Shown: piece by piece, positions 1 to 6,851 of the stretch
Layout: every line of letters starts with the position of its first letter
Position numbering within the stretch: the first letter of the stretch is position 1
Source of the DNA: Arthrobacter sp.
GTDB lineage: Bacteria; Actinomycetota; Actinomycetes; Actinomycetales; Micrococcaceae
Direction: 5' to 3'
DNA length: 7,942 bases
Assembly (NCBI GenBank): GCA_025464925.1
Contig: JAODMS010000146.1
Location: forward strand, 1-7,942
Program-made: the position numbers and the translations under genes
The notes under the pieces: model-generated
What the model was told of the DNA's origin: nothing
The model's input: only the letters and a program-made list of their open reading frames with translations
Databases searched by the model: none

Positions 1-1085
1 TGTGGGATGGGATCACTTTGCAGACTAAAATTGCCGCCAACGCGCAAGCGATGAAGCGGTGGTTGGGCAAGGCGGAAACAACGCTAGGGAACCACAGCGA
101 CCGCCTGAACGCCATCAACATCTTCCCCGTCCCTGACGGCGACACCGGAACGAACCTTTACCTGACGGTCCGCGCCGCAGTCCACGCCCTGCATGAGGCT
201 GACGCTGCGGAGGCCGTCCAGGGCGCCGGCGACCTGTCACAAATCGTCTCCGGCCCGCCGGATCCGGCCCGGAATGATGTAGGTGCCGTCCTGGCACAGG
301 CGGGCCGCGCCGCCATGGAAAAAGCCCGCGGCAACTCCGGAACGCTGTTCGCGGTGTTCCTGTGCGCCGCCGCCGAGCCGCTCGCCGGCCACACCCGGCT
401 GAGCTCGCCCCTGCTGGCCGCCGCGCTGAACCGGGCACAGCTCCGGGCCTGGTCCGCGCTGAGTGACCCGGTGCCGGGCACGATGCTTTCCGTCATGGAC
501 GCTGCCGCCCGCGCGGCGGCCGCCGTGGACGCGGCGCACGACGGCGATGACAGCAACCACGCTCTCGGCCTGGCCCTGGACGCCGTCGTCGGTGCCGCCG
601 TGGAAGCCGTGATCCGCACCGAAGGCCAGCTTGATGCCCTCTCCGCCGCCCACGTGGTGGATGCCGGCGGGGTCGGCATGCTGCTGATCCTCGACTGCCT
701 CCGGTCCGCGGTGCTGGGCGAGGAACTTCAAAGCGAGCTCCTGGACGGACTGCACGGCTATGACGTCCAGGATCCGCATATCCACGCCACCATGCCCCGT
801 GACGAGGGCGTGGAGATCATGTGCACCATCGCCCTCTCACCACTGGACGCCGCCATGCTGCGCCAACGGCTCGACGAAATGGGTGACTCCGTCATCATGA
901 GCCAGGTGGGCGGCGCCGCGGACGCCTCCGGCCATTACCGCTGGCGGGTCCACGTCCATGTGCCGGACCCCGGGCCGGCCCTGGCCCTGATCCGTTCCCT
1001 GGGAGAGCCCGCGGACCTGTCCGTCAGCGAGCTGGCCGTTCCCCGGGATTCTGATGTGCTGGACCCAGACGGACATGAACGCTGA
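1..1085 (+). CDS. FakA/YloV-like DAK2-domain kinase subunit, 5' end outside window
   Basis: This is a DAK2 (DhaL-like) ATP-binding protein of the fatty-acid kinase A type. In that family the kinase phosphorylates a fatty acid held by a separate FakB (DegV-fold) protein. Numbering from the TTG at 18, the phosphate and Mg-binding motif PVPDGDTGTN covers residues 37-46 (Asp40, Asp42). ARGNSG, an (E/P)GT-type segment and VVDAGGVG follow, so the kinase fold looks intact to about residue 230. Residues about 265-345 resemble the FakA middle domain and keep Cys269, His312 and His314, the positions that bind zinc in that domain. The protein ends near residue 355, whereas FakA is usually about 550 residues, so the C-terminal domain is absent. 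The frame stays open to base 3 and reads WDG-I-T-L before the TTG, which resembles the FakA N-terminus (LDG). I therefore think the true start lies upstream; TTG 18 or ATG 51 are weaker alternatives. The stop overlaps recG. The kinase assignment is good, but the substrate is inferred. Confidence 0.85.
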   Translation, partial: WDGITLQTKIAANAQAMKRWLGKAETTLGNHSDRLNAINIFPVPDGDTGTNLYLTVRAAVHALHEADAAEAVQGAGDLSQIVSGPPDPARNDVGAVLAQAGRAAMEKARGNSGTLFAVFLCAAAEPLAGHTRLSSPLLAAALNRAQLRAWSALSDPVPGTMLSVMDAAARAAAAVDAAHDGDDSNHALGLALDAVVGAAVEAVIRTEGQLDALSAAHVVDAGGVGMLLILDCLRSAVLGEELQSELLDGLHGYDVQDPHIHATMPRDEGVEIMCTIALSPLDAAMLRQRLDEMGDSVIMSQVGGAADASGHYRWRVHVHVPDPGPALALIRSLGEPADLSVSELAVPRDSDVLDPDGHER

Positions 1086-3306
1086 ACTGGAACTGGGCCT
1101 GGAACGCCGGATAGGCAAGCGCTCCGCGGCCGTCATCGAAAAGCACCTCGGCATCGCCACCGTCGGCGGCCTGCTGAACTACTTTCCGCGCCGGTACCTC
1201 AGCCGCGGTGAACTGACGCCCATCAGCGAGGTCCCGCTCGACGAAGAAGTGACCCTCATTGCCCGGGTGATCTCCAACAGCACCCGGGCCATGCGGGCCC
1301 GGCGCGGCTCCCTGACCGACGTTGTGATCTCCGACGACGCCGGCGGCGCCGGCATGCCGGGCACCCTGAAGGTCAGCTTCTTCAACGGGTTCCGGGCCAA
1401 AGCCGAACTCCAGCCCGGCCGGCGAGCCATGTTCTCCGGCAAGGTGACCCGCTACGGTGGTTCGCTGGGCCTGACCAACCCCGACTTCCTGCTGCTGGAC
1501 GAGGACCCCGACACCCCGGGGATGGATCCGGAAAAACTGGCAGCCAGGCCCATTCCGGTGTACCCGGCGACGGCGAAGCTCACGAGCTGGTCCATCCAGA
1601 AAGTGATCTCGACGCTGCTGGACACCGTTGACCTGGAAACCCTGGCCGACCCCCTGCCGGCGGAGATCGCGGCCCGGGAAAAGTTCCTGCCGGTCGCAGC
1701 GGCCTACCGGCTCATCCACGCCCCGCAGTCCCCGGCCGACTGGCAGCGCGCGCGGGACCGCTTCCGGTACCAGGAGGCCCTGGTGCTCCAGTCCGCCCTC
1801 GCCAGGCGCCGCGCCCAGCTGGCCGCGGAGGAGGCCACGGCCCGCCGCCCGGTCGCTGACGGCCTGCTGCCCGCCTTCGACCGCCAGCTGCCGTTCACCC
1901 TGACCGCCGGCCAGTCCGCCGTCGGCAAGACGCTCTCCGAGGAGCTGGCCCAGGACTCGCCGATGAACCGGCTCCTGCAGGGCGAGGTGGGTTCCGGCAA
2001 GACGATCGTGGCCCTGCGCGCCATGCTGCAGGTGGTCGACGCCGGGGGGCAGGCTGCCCTGCTGGCACCCACCGAGGTCCTGGCTGCCCAGCATTTCGAA
2101 TCGATCCGCCGGACGCTCGGCCCGTTGTCCCGGGACGGGATGCTCGGCGGCTTCGGGCCCGACGCCGTCCAGGTCACGCTCCTCACCGGCTCTCTGCCCG
2201 CCGCCGCCCGGAAGCAGGCCATGCTGGACGCCGCCTCCGGAACGGCCGGAATCGTGATCGGCACGCATGCCCTGCTGAGCGAGAGCGTCTCCTTCTACGA
2301 CCTCGGCCTGATCGTGGTGGATGAACAGCACCGCTTCGGTGTGGAACAGCGCGACGCCCTGCGGTCCAAGGCGAGCAAGCCGCCGCATCTGCTGGTCATG
2401 ACCGCCACTCCGATTCCCCGGACCGTGGCCATGACAGTGTTCGGCGACCTGGAAACCTCCGTGCTGGACGAGCTCCCGGCCGGGCGCGCACCCATTTCCA
2501 CCCACGTGGTCGGGCTTGCCGAGAACCCCGGATGGGCCGGGCGGATCTGGTCGCGCTCCCGGGAGGAAATCGACGCCGGCCACCAGGTCTACGTGGTCTG
2601 CCCCAAGATCGGTACGGACGACGACGGCGACTTCAGCCCGGGTGAGGCCGCACCGGGCGCCGCGGATCTGGAGGGGGACAACGGGTCCCGGGAACTGGCG
2701 TCGGTGACCGCCGTCGTCGAACAGCTCCGGGACGAACCGGCCCTGGCCGGTGTGCCCGTCGCGCCCCTGCACGGCCGGCAGGACCCGGCCCTCAAGAACG
2801 AGACCATGGCCTCGTTCACCGCCAATGAGACCAAACTGCTGGTCTCCACCACCGTGATCGAGGTGGGCGTGGACGTGCACAACGCCACGCTCATGGTCAT
2901 CCTCGACGCCGACAGGTTCGGCATCTCCCAGCTCCACCAGCTCCGCGGCCGGGTTGGCCGCGGCGGGCTTCCCGGGACCTGCCTCCTGGTCACCACCCTG
3001 GAGCCGGGCCACCCCAGCCGCCGCCGCCTCGAGGCGGTGGCGGCCACCACCGACGGCTTCGTGCTCTCGCAGGAGGACCTCAAGCTGCGCCGCGAGGGCG
3101 ACATCCTGGGCGCGTCGCAGTCGGGCGGCCGTTCCACACTGAAGCTGCTGCGGGTGCTCGAGCACGAGGACGTGATCGCCCGCGCCCGGCAGGATGCACA
3201 GCGCATCGTGGGATCAGACCCGTCCCTGGCAGCCCATCCCGGGCTGGCGGAGGCGATCGACGAATACCTCAATCCGGAAAAGGAGGCGTTCCTTGAACGC
3301 GGTTAG
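1054..3306 (+). CDS. recG: ATP-dependent DNA helicase RecG
   Basis: RecG is a superfamily 2 translocase that remodels stalled replication forks and recombination intermediates in the cytoplasm. From the ATG at 1054 the product is 750 residues. An N-terminal wedge/OB region contains PRRYLSRGELTPI. It is followed by Walker A GEVGSGKT (310-317), PTEVLAAQHF, the DEQH box (423-426), TATPIPRT (450-457), TTVIEVGVDV, QLRGRVGRG (629-637) and the RecG-specific TRG region with DGFVLSQEDLKLRREGD. All helicase motifs are intact. Compared with E. coli RecG there is an acidic insert at about residues 520-547, just after CPKI. Two starts are possible: ATG 1054, with a GGGA five bases upstream and a 32-base overlap with the preceding gene, or ATG 1075 (MNAELEL), with an 11-base overlap. 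I keep 1054 for the better spacing of its weak ribosome site. Either way the overlap suggests translational coupling to the FakA-like gene. Confidence 0.97.
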   Translation: MCWTQTDMNAELELGLERRIGKRSAAVIEKHLGIATVGGLLNYFPRRYLSRGELTPISEVPLDEEVTLIARVISNSTRAMRARRGSLTDVVISDDAGGAGMPGTLKVSFFNGFRAKAELQPGRRAMFSGKVTRYGGSLGLTNPDFLLLDEDPDTPGMDPEKLAARPIPVYPATAKLTSWSIQKVISTLLDTVDLETLADPLPAEIAAREKFLPVAAAYRLIHAPQSPADWQRARDRFRYQEALVLQSALARRRAQLAAEEATARRPVADGLLPAFDRQLPFTLTAGQSAVGKTLSEELAQDSPMNRLLQGEVGSGKTIVALRAMLQVVDAGGQAALLAPTEVLAAQHFESIRRTLGPLSRDGMLGGFGPDAVQVTLLTGSLPAAARKQAMLDAASGTAGIVIGTHALLSESVSFYDLGLIVVDEQHRFGVEQRDALRSKASKPPHLLVMTATPIPRTVAMTVFGDLETSVLDELPAGRAPISTHVVGLAENPGWAGRIWSRSREEIDAGHQVYVVCPKIGTDDDGDFSPGEAAPGAADLEGDNGSRELASVTAVVEQLRDEPALAGVPVAPLHGRQDPALKNETMASFTANETKLLVSTTVIEVGVDVHNATLMVILDADRFGISQLHQLRGRVGRGGLPGTCLLVTTLEPGHPSRRRLEAVAATTDGFVLSQEDLKLRREGDILGASQSGGRSTLKLLRVLEHEDVIARARQDAQRIVGSDPSLAAHPGLAEAIDEYLNPEKEAFLERG

Positions 3307-3316
3307 AACAACAGGC

Positions 3317-3323
3317 AGAGGAG
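3317..3323 (+). promoter_or_regulatory. Shine-Dalgarno site of rsmD
   Basis: AGAGGAG lies seven bases before the ATG at 3331, inside the 24-base gap after the recG stop. It is the clearest ribosome binding site of the left gene group and fixes the rsmD start. Confidence 0.75.
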
Positions 3324-3330
3324 CCGGCGC

Positions 3331-3963
3331 ATGAGCCGCGTCGTATCCGGGGCCGCCGGCGGGACCCCCCTGGTCAGCGTTCCCGGGTCGCTGACGCGGC
3401 CAACGACGGACCGGGTCAAGGAAGCGCTGTTCTCCCGGCTCGACGCCTTCGACATCATTGACGGCGCCCGGGTGCTGGACCTGTATGCGGGTTCAGGCTC
3501 GCTGGGCGTGGAAAGCGCCAGCCGCGGCGCGGACTCGGTGGACCTGGTGGAGTTCGACGACAAGGCCAGCGCTGTCTGCCAGCGGAATGCTGACATGGTC
3601 AACACAGTCCTGGGCCGCAAGGTCGTCTCGGTGCACCGCTCCAAGGTCGAATCGTTCCTGGACCGCACGGAGGCCGGAGCCCGGTGGGATCTGGTCTTCC
3701 TGGACCCGCCCTACCCCCTGGACGGGCCGGCGCTAAGTGCCGCTCTGGCCAAGGTCGCGCCGCACCTCGCGGCAGGCGCCGTCGTCGTGGTGGAACGTTC
3801 CTCCCGGACTCCCGAACCGGCCTGGCCGGAGGGCATGGAGAGGTTCGCCGAGAGGAAATACGGGGAAACCCGGCTCTGGTTCGCCGAGCCCAGCCCGGAA
3901 ACCCGGCCGGAGATCCCCGAGGCCGAGGTGGCAGGAGCCGAAACAGGACAGCCCGGCAGCTAG
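3331..3963 (+). CDS. rsmD: 16S rRNA (guanine(966)-N(2))-methyltransferase RsmD
   Basis: RsmD uses S-adenosylmethionine to methylate N2 of guanine 966 (E. coli numbering) of 16S rRNA during small-subunit assembly. The 210-residue product has the family hallmarks in order. RPTTDR (23-28) near the N-terminus is an RNA/substrate-side motif. VLDLYAGSGSLG with Asp50 is the SAM-binding motif I. A VEFD acidic turn comes next, then the N6/N2 methylase motif DPPY (125-128) and a C-terminal KYGETRLWF strand. It closely resembles the M. tuberculosis homologue Rv2966c as I remember it. About 25 residues beyond the usual end (rich in Pro, Glu and Ala) look like a disordered tail. It follows recG by 24 bases on the same strand, so co-transcription is likely. 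Its stop lies three bases from the stop of the convergent gene, which leaves no room for a separate terminator. Confidence 0.95.
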   Translation: MSRVVSGAAGGTPLVSVPGSLTRPTTDRVKEALFSRLDAFDIIDGARVLDLYAGSGSLGVESASRGADSVDLVEFDDKASAVCQRNADMVNTVLGRKVVSVHRSKVESFLDRTEAGARWDLVFLDPPYPLDGPALSAALAKVAPHLAAGAVVVVERSSRTPEPAWPEGMERFAERKYGETRLWFAEPSPETRPEIPEAEVAGAETGQPGS

Positions 3964-3966
3964 CCG

Positions 3967-4743
3967 TCAGCCGGAGAGCACATCGAGTCCGACGCCGGAC
4001 AGCACCTTGGCGGGGTGCGGCCCGCGTGCGGTGAGCGCTGCGGTCCACGGCTCGGGCCACGGCCCCTGCGTCGCGGCCAGGATGATGTTGCCGGGGTACC
4101 GCCCGGTGAACAGTCCCGATTCCGCGAAGGCCGCGACGTCAGCCATGGCCCGGCGCAGGGCGGCCACCTGGCTCCGGACCAGGGTCAGCCCGGGTTCGTC
4201 GCCCACGTTGACTATCAGCACGCCGCGCGGAGTGAGTCTTGCGGCGGCCTCCTCGTAGAACGCGGTGCAGGCAATGTGTTCCGGAGCTTCGGGCCCGGAG
4301 AAGATGTCCAGGATCACCACGTCGAAACGAAGGTCCGCCGGAAGCTCCGCCAGGGCGTCGCGGGCGTCGCCGATCAGCGTGTGCAGTTCCGTGCCGTCGG
4401 GCAGGGGCAGCTGCTGCAGCACGAAATCCAGCAGTTCGCGTTCCAGCTCCACGGCGTACTGCACGGAACCTGGCCGGGTGGCCTGGATGTAGCGGGCCAG
4501 GGTCAGCGCACCGGCCCCCAGATGGAGCGCACTGACGGGTTCACCCCACGGCGCGGCAAGATCCACCACGTGGCCGATCCGGCGCAGATATTCATAGAAG
4601 ATGTCCCCCGGGTCCGCCAGGTTGACGTGCGACTGCTCCGCCCCGCCGATGCTGAGCACAAATCCGCCGTCGGTGAAGGGATCGGGCTCGATGGTGGCGT
4701 GCTGCCCGGTGGTCCGGAGGAAACGCGACGCCTGATCCGGCAC
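3967..4743 (-). CDS. Spermidine-synthase-like Rossmann-fold protein
   Basis: This 258-residue protein has the order of elements of a spermidine synthase/methyltransferase fold. SHVNLADP is followed by a nucleotide-binding turn LGAGALTL (75-82), an acidic residue after strand 2 (VELE, Glu99), GDARDAL (125-131) and DVVILDIFSG (141-150) before an AFYEEA helix. It is probably cytoplasmic; I see no signal peptide or membrane segment. The residues that define true aminopropyltransferases are altered: GGGDGG is replaced by GAGALT and the DSTDP/DSSDP loop by DIFSG. Making polyamines is therefore doubtful, and a SAM-dependent or other Rossmann function is possible. The reading frame runs upstream to 5190, but that part overlaps the aminotransferase in another frame. 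I place the start at GTG 4743, two bases after the aminotransferase stop and eight bases after an AGG. It is the last gene of the three-gene minus-strand operon. Confidence 0.8.
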   Translation of the reverse strand: MPDQASRFLRTTGQHATIEPDPFTDGGFVLSIGGAEQSHVNLADPGDIFYEYLRRIGHVVDLAAPWGEPVSALHLGAGALTLARYIQATRPGSVQYAVELERELLDFVLQQLPLPDGTELHTLIGDARDALAELPADLRFDVVILDIFSGPEAPEHIACTAFYEEAAARLTPRGVLIVNVGDEPGLTLVRSQVAALRRAMADVAAFAESGLFTGRYPGNIILAATQGPWPEPWTAALTARGPHPAKVLSGVGLDVLSG

Positions 4744-4745
4744 CC

Positions 4746-5954
4746 TCAGAGCCTGTTCTGAAGGGTGGCGAGCCGCTCGGCGGCTTCTTCCAGGACAGCG
4801 GTTTTTTTGCAGAACGCGAACCGCAACAGGCTGCGGGTGCGTTCGGCGCCTTCCGGATGGCAGAAGACCGGCACCGGGATCGCGGCGACGCCAACCAGCG
4901 CCGGAAGCCGTCGGGCCAGGTCCACGGCGTCGGTGATCCCCAGCGGCGAGGTGTCGACGTTCACGAAGTACGTCCCCTGGGGGGTGAAGACGTCCAGCCC
5001 GGCCGCACGCAGGCCTTCGCTGAGGATGTCGCGCTTGTACTGGAGCGTGTCGGCAATCCCGGCGTAGTACTCGTCGGGCAGGCCGAGGCCGACGGCGATG
5101 GCGGCCTGGAACGGGGTCCCCGAGCTGTAGCTCAGGAACTGCTTGACCGTCCGGGCGGCCGACACGAGGTGCTCGGGGCCGCTGAGCCAACCTACCTTCC
5201 AGCCGGTGAAGGAGAAGGTCTTGCCGGCGGAGGAGATGGTCAGGGTGCGGTCGGCCGCCCCGGGCAGGGTGGCAATCGGGATGTGCCCGACGCCGAAGGT
5301 GAGGTGTTCATAGACTTCGTCGGTGATGATGACGGCGTCGTACCGTGTGGCCAGCTCGACGACGCGCTGAAGCACCTCGCGGGGAAAAACGGCGCCGGTG
5401 GGGTTGTGCGGATTGTTGATCAGCACCACCCGGGTGCGCTGGCTGAAGGCCGCTTCGAGGGCGGCCAGATCCGGCAGAAAGTCCGGTGCCAGCAGCGGGG
5501 CCGTGACATGGGTGGCTCCGGAGAGCCCGATGATGGCCCCGTAGGAATCGTAGAACGGCTCGAAGGTGAGCACCTCGTCGCCGGGACCGACGAGCGCGAG
5601 CAGCGAGGCGGCGATGGCTTCGGTGGCGCCGGTGGTGACGATGATTTCGGTCTGCGGGTCCGGGGCGAGCCCGTAGAACCACTGCTGGTGGGCGGAGATC
5701 GCCTCCCGCAGTTCAAGGATGCCCTTGCCGGGCGCATACTGGTTGGCGCCCGCAGCGATGGCCGCCTGGGCGGCTTCCTTGATCTCGACGGGCCCGTCCT
5801 CGTCCGGGAATCCCTGGCCGAGGTTGATGGCGCCCGTCTGGAGCGCGAGCGTGGTCATCTCCTCGAAGATTGTCACGCCCAGGGTTCCGTCGGGGGAGAG
5901 CAGATTCGCGCCGGTCGCGGCGCGCTGCCATGGGAACTGCACCGGGGAGTTCAT
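4746..5954 (-). CDS. Class I/II PLP-dependent aminotransferase (DapC/YbdL-like)
   Basis: This fold-type I aminotransferase of 402 residues moves an amino group between an amino acid and a 2-oxo acid using pyridoxal phosphate. The N-terminal NLGQGFPDEDGP (44-55) is typical of the kynurenine/methionine aminotransferase clade. Cofactor contacts follow: TGATEA (108-113), NPHNPTG (181-187, Asn184), DEVYEHL (212-218, Asp212 and Tyr215), the Schiff-base lysine Lys245 in SSAGKTFSFTGWKVGW, and Arg378 in LLRFAFCK for the substrate carboxylate. It resembles M. tuberculosis Rv0858c, annotated as N-succinyldiaminopimelate aminotransferase (DapC). No other lysine-pathway gene is nearby, so I do not give the symbol. 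The ATG at 5954 shares ATGA with the dehydrogenase stop, a sign of translational coupling. An AAGG lies about ten bases upstream. The frame is open further upstream to 6305, but that is a shadow of the dehydrogenase. Confidence 0.93.
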   Translation of the reverse strand: MNSPVQFPWQRAATGANLLSPDGTLGVTIFEEMTTLALQTGAINLGQGFPDEDGPVEIKEAAQAAIAAGANQYAPGKGILELREAISAHQQWFYGLAPDPQTEIIVTTGATEAIAASLLALVGPGDEVLTFEPFYDSYGAIIGLSGATHVTAPLLAPDFLPDLAALEAAFSQRTRVVLINNPHNPTGAVFPREVLQRVVELATRYDAVIITDEVYEHLTFGVGHIPIATLPGAADRTLTISSAGKTFSFTGWKVGWLSGPEHLVSAARTVKQFLSYSSGTPFQAAIAVGLGLPDEYYAGIADTLQYKRDILSEGLRAAGLDVFTPQGTYFVNVDTSPLGITDAVDLARRLPALVGVAAIPVPVFCHPEGAERTRSLLRFAFCKKTAVLEEAAERLATLQNRL

Positions 5955-6808
5955 CGTGGGCCCGCCTTCCCGGCCCTGCCGGTGAACTTGTCCATGGTGG
6001 AGTAGATCCGGAAAACCTTCCCGCCCATGAAGTCCCAGGCCCGCACCGGCAGGATGCCGCGCAGGACCTTTCCAACCCGGGCCCCGGCGGGGGCGATCAG
6101 CTGCGGCTGGCCGGCCCCGGTGGCACGCCAGGCCCGGCCCACGGCATCCTCGGGGGTCATCAGCGGCGTCAGCAGCGGACCGCGCGCGCCTTCGAACATG
6201 CCGGTGGAGATGTAGCTGGGGCAGAAGGTGGTCACCTTGAGGAGGTGGTAGCCCTGCTGCTCGAGTTCCAGCCGGAGCGAGTCGCTCCAGCCGATGACGG
6301 CCCACTTGGAGGCGGCGTAGACGCTCATCCGCGGGTTGGCGACGGTGCCGGCGGCGGAGGCGACATTCAGGATCCGGCGGGGCCGGCCGCCGTCGGCCAT
6401 CATGTCCGGCAGGAAGGCGTGGGTGACGTACATGGGGGCCAGCGCGTTGATGTCCATCGTCAGGGCGATGTCCCGCCCCGGGTGATGGTCCCAGAAATGC
6501 GCTCCGCGCACGATCCCCGCGTTGTTGACCAGCAGTGCCAGCGGCCCCTCGGACCTGCTTTCCTCCGCGGCCGCGGCGATCGCGTTGCGGTCCGCCAGGT
6601 CCACCTGCCGGGCAACGGCGCGCGCCCCGAGGGCCGTCACCTCAGCAGCGGTGCGTGCCAGGCCGTCGGCGTCGACGTCCCACAGCAGAACGGCGGCGGC
6701 CCCCTCACGGGCCGCGCGGAGGGCATACAGCCGGCCCATGCCCCTGGCGGCTCCCGTCACGAGGACCACGCCTCCGGCCACGGTGAAAGGAATGTTCGAT
6801 GCTGACAT
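5951..6808 (-). CDS. Classical short-chain dehydrogenase/reductase
   Basis: This 285-residue NAD(P)-dependent oxidoreductase has all classical SDR motifs. These are the nucleotide loop TGAARGMG (18-25), NNAG (95-98), the structural Asn121, catalytic Ser151, and Tyr164 with Lys168 in YAASK. Asp44 in LLWDVD at the end of strand 2 favours NAD(H) over NADP(H). The segments DINALAPMYVTHAFLPDM and CPSYISTGMFEG resemble the SDR16C group (retinol dehydrogenase 10, 17-beta-hydroxysteroid dehydrogenase 11 type), which act on hydrophobic alcohols or ketones. That resemblance is from memory and the substrate is unknown. The start at ATG 6808 puts the glycine loop at the usual distance from the N-terminus. 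An upstream in-frame ATG at 6853 would run into coaD and is unlikely. There is no good Shine-Dalgarno, but a TACCAT box ends six bases before the ATG, so the message may be leaderless. It is the first gene of the minus-strand operon and overlaps the aminotransferase start by four bases. Confidence 0.93.
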   Translation of the reverse strand: MSASNIPFTVAGGVVLVTGAARGMGRLYALRAAREGAAAVLLWDVDADGLARTAAEVTALGARAVARQVDLADRNAIAAAAEESRSEGPLALLVNNAGIVRGAHFWDHHPGRDIALTMDINALAPMYVTHAFLPDMMADGGRPRRILNVASAAGTVANPRMSVYAASKWAVIGWSDSLRLELEQQGYHLLKVTTFCPSYISTGMFEGARGPLLTPLMTPEDAVGRAWRATGAGQPQLIAPAGARVGKVLRGILPVRAWDFMGGKVFRIYSTMDKFTGRAGKAGPR

Positions 6809-6814
6809 CCAGTC

Positions 6815-6820
6815 ATGGTA
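6815..6820 (-). promoter_or_regulatory. Predicted -10 box for the dehydrogenase operon
   Basis: Read on the minus strand this is TACCAT, matching the actinobacterial TANNNT -10 pattern. Six bases separate it from the ATG at 6808, which would put the transcription start at or beside the ATG. The expected -35 position holds no TTGACA-like sequence. Confidence 0.5.
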
Positions 6821-6839
6821 ACCCGGTCCGCGGATACGG

Positions 6840-6845
6840 TAGGTT
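6840..6845 (+). promoter_or_regulatory. Predicted -10 box for coaD
   Basis: TAGGTT fits TANNNT, and six bases separate it from the coaD ATG at 6852. This predicts a leaderless transcript. The alternative is a weak AGG ribosome site in the same stretch (6841-6843), eight bases from the ATG. No clear -35 is visible. Confidence 0.5.
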
Positions 6846-6851
6846 CGGTGC

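Noticed and set aside
1024..3165. Long open frame antisense to recG (713 codons)
   Set aside because: It mirrors the G/C-rich third positions of recG, has a Gly/His/Gln/Val-rich composition and shows no family motif. The plus-strand frame carries every RecG motif.
3987..4000. Hairpin GTCCG-ACGC-CGGAC near the convergent stops as a terminator
   Set aside because: The stem is only five pairs, lies inside the coding region of the minus-strand gene and has no T run on either strand.
4744..5190. Upstream extension of the spermidine-synthase-like frame, suggesting a 407-residue protein
   Set aside because: The extra residues are Arg/Pro-rich and lie inside the aminotransferase in another frame. 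GTG 4743 right after that gene's stop gives a family-like length.
4746..5954. Naming the aminotransferase dapC (lysine biosynthesis)
   Set aside because: The similarity is to a clade with broad substrates, and no other diaminopimelate gene is in the window. The symbol would overstate the evidence.
5955..6305. Upstream extension of the aminotransferase frame to 519 residues, resembling a fusion
   Set aside because: It overlaps the dehydrogenase C-terminal coding region and has no domain features. The ATGA overlap gives a natural start at 5954.
4857..6805. Long plus-strand frames opposite the aminotransferase and dehydrogenase genes
   Set aside because: They have low-complexity Gly/Arg/Val composition and no motifs, while the minus-strand proteins are complete and recognisable.
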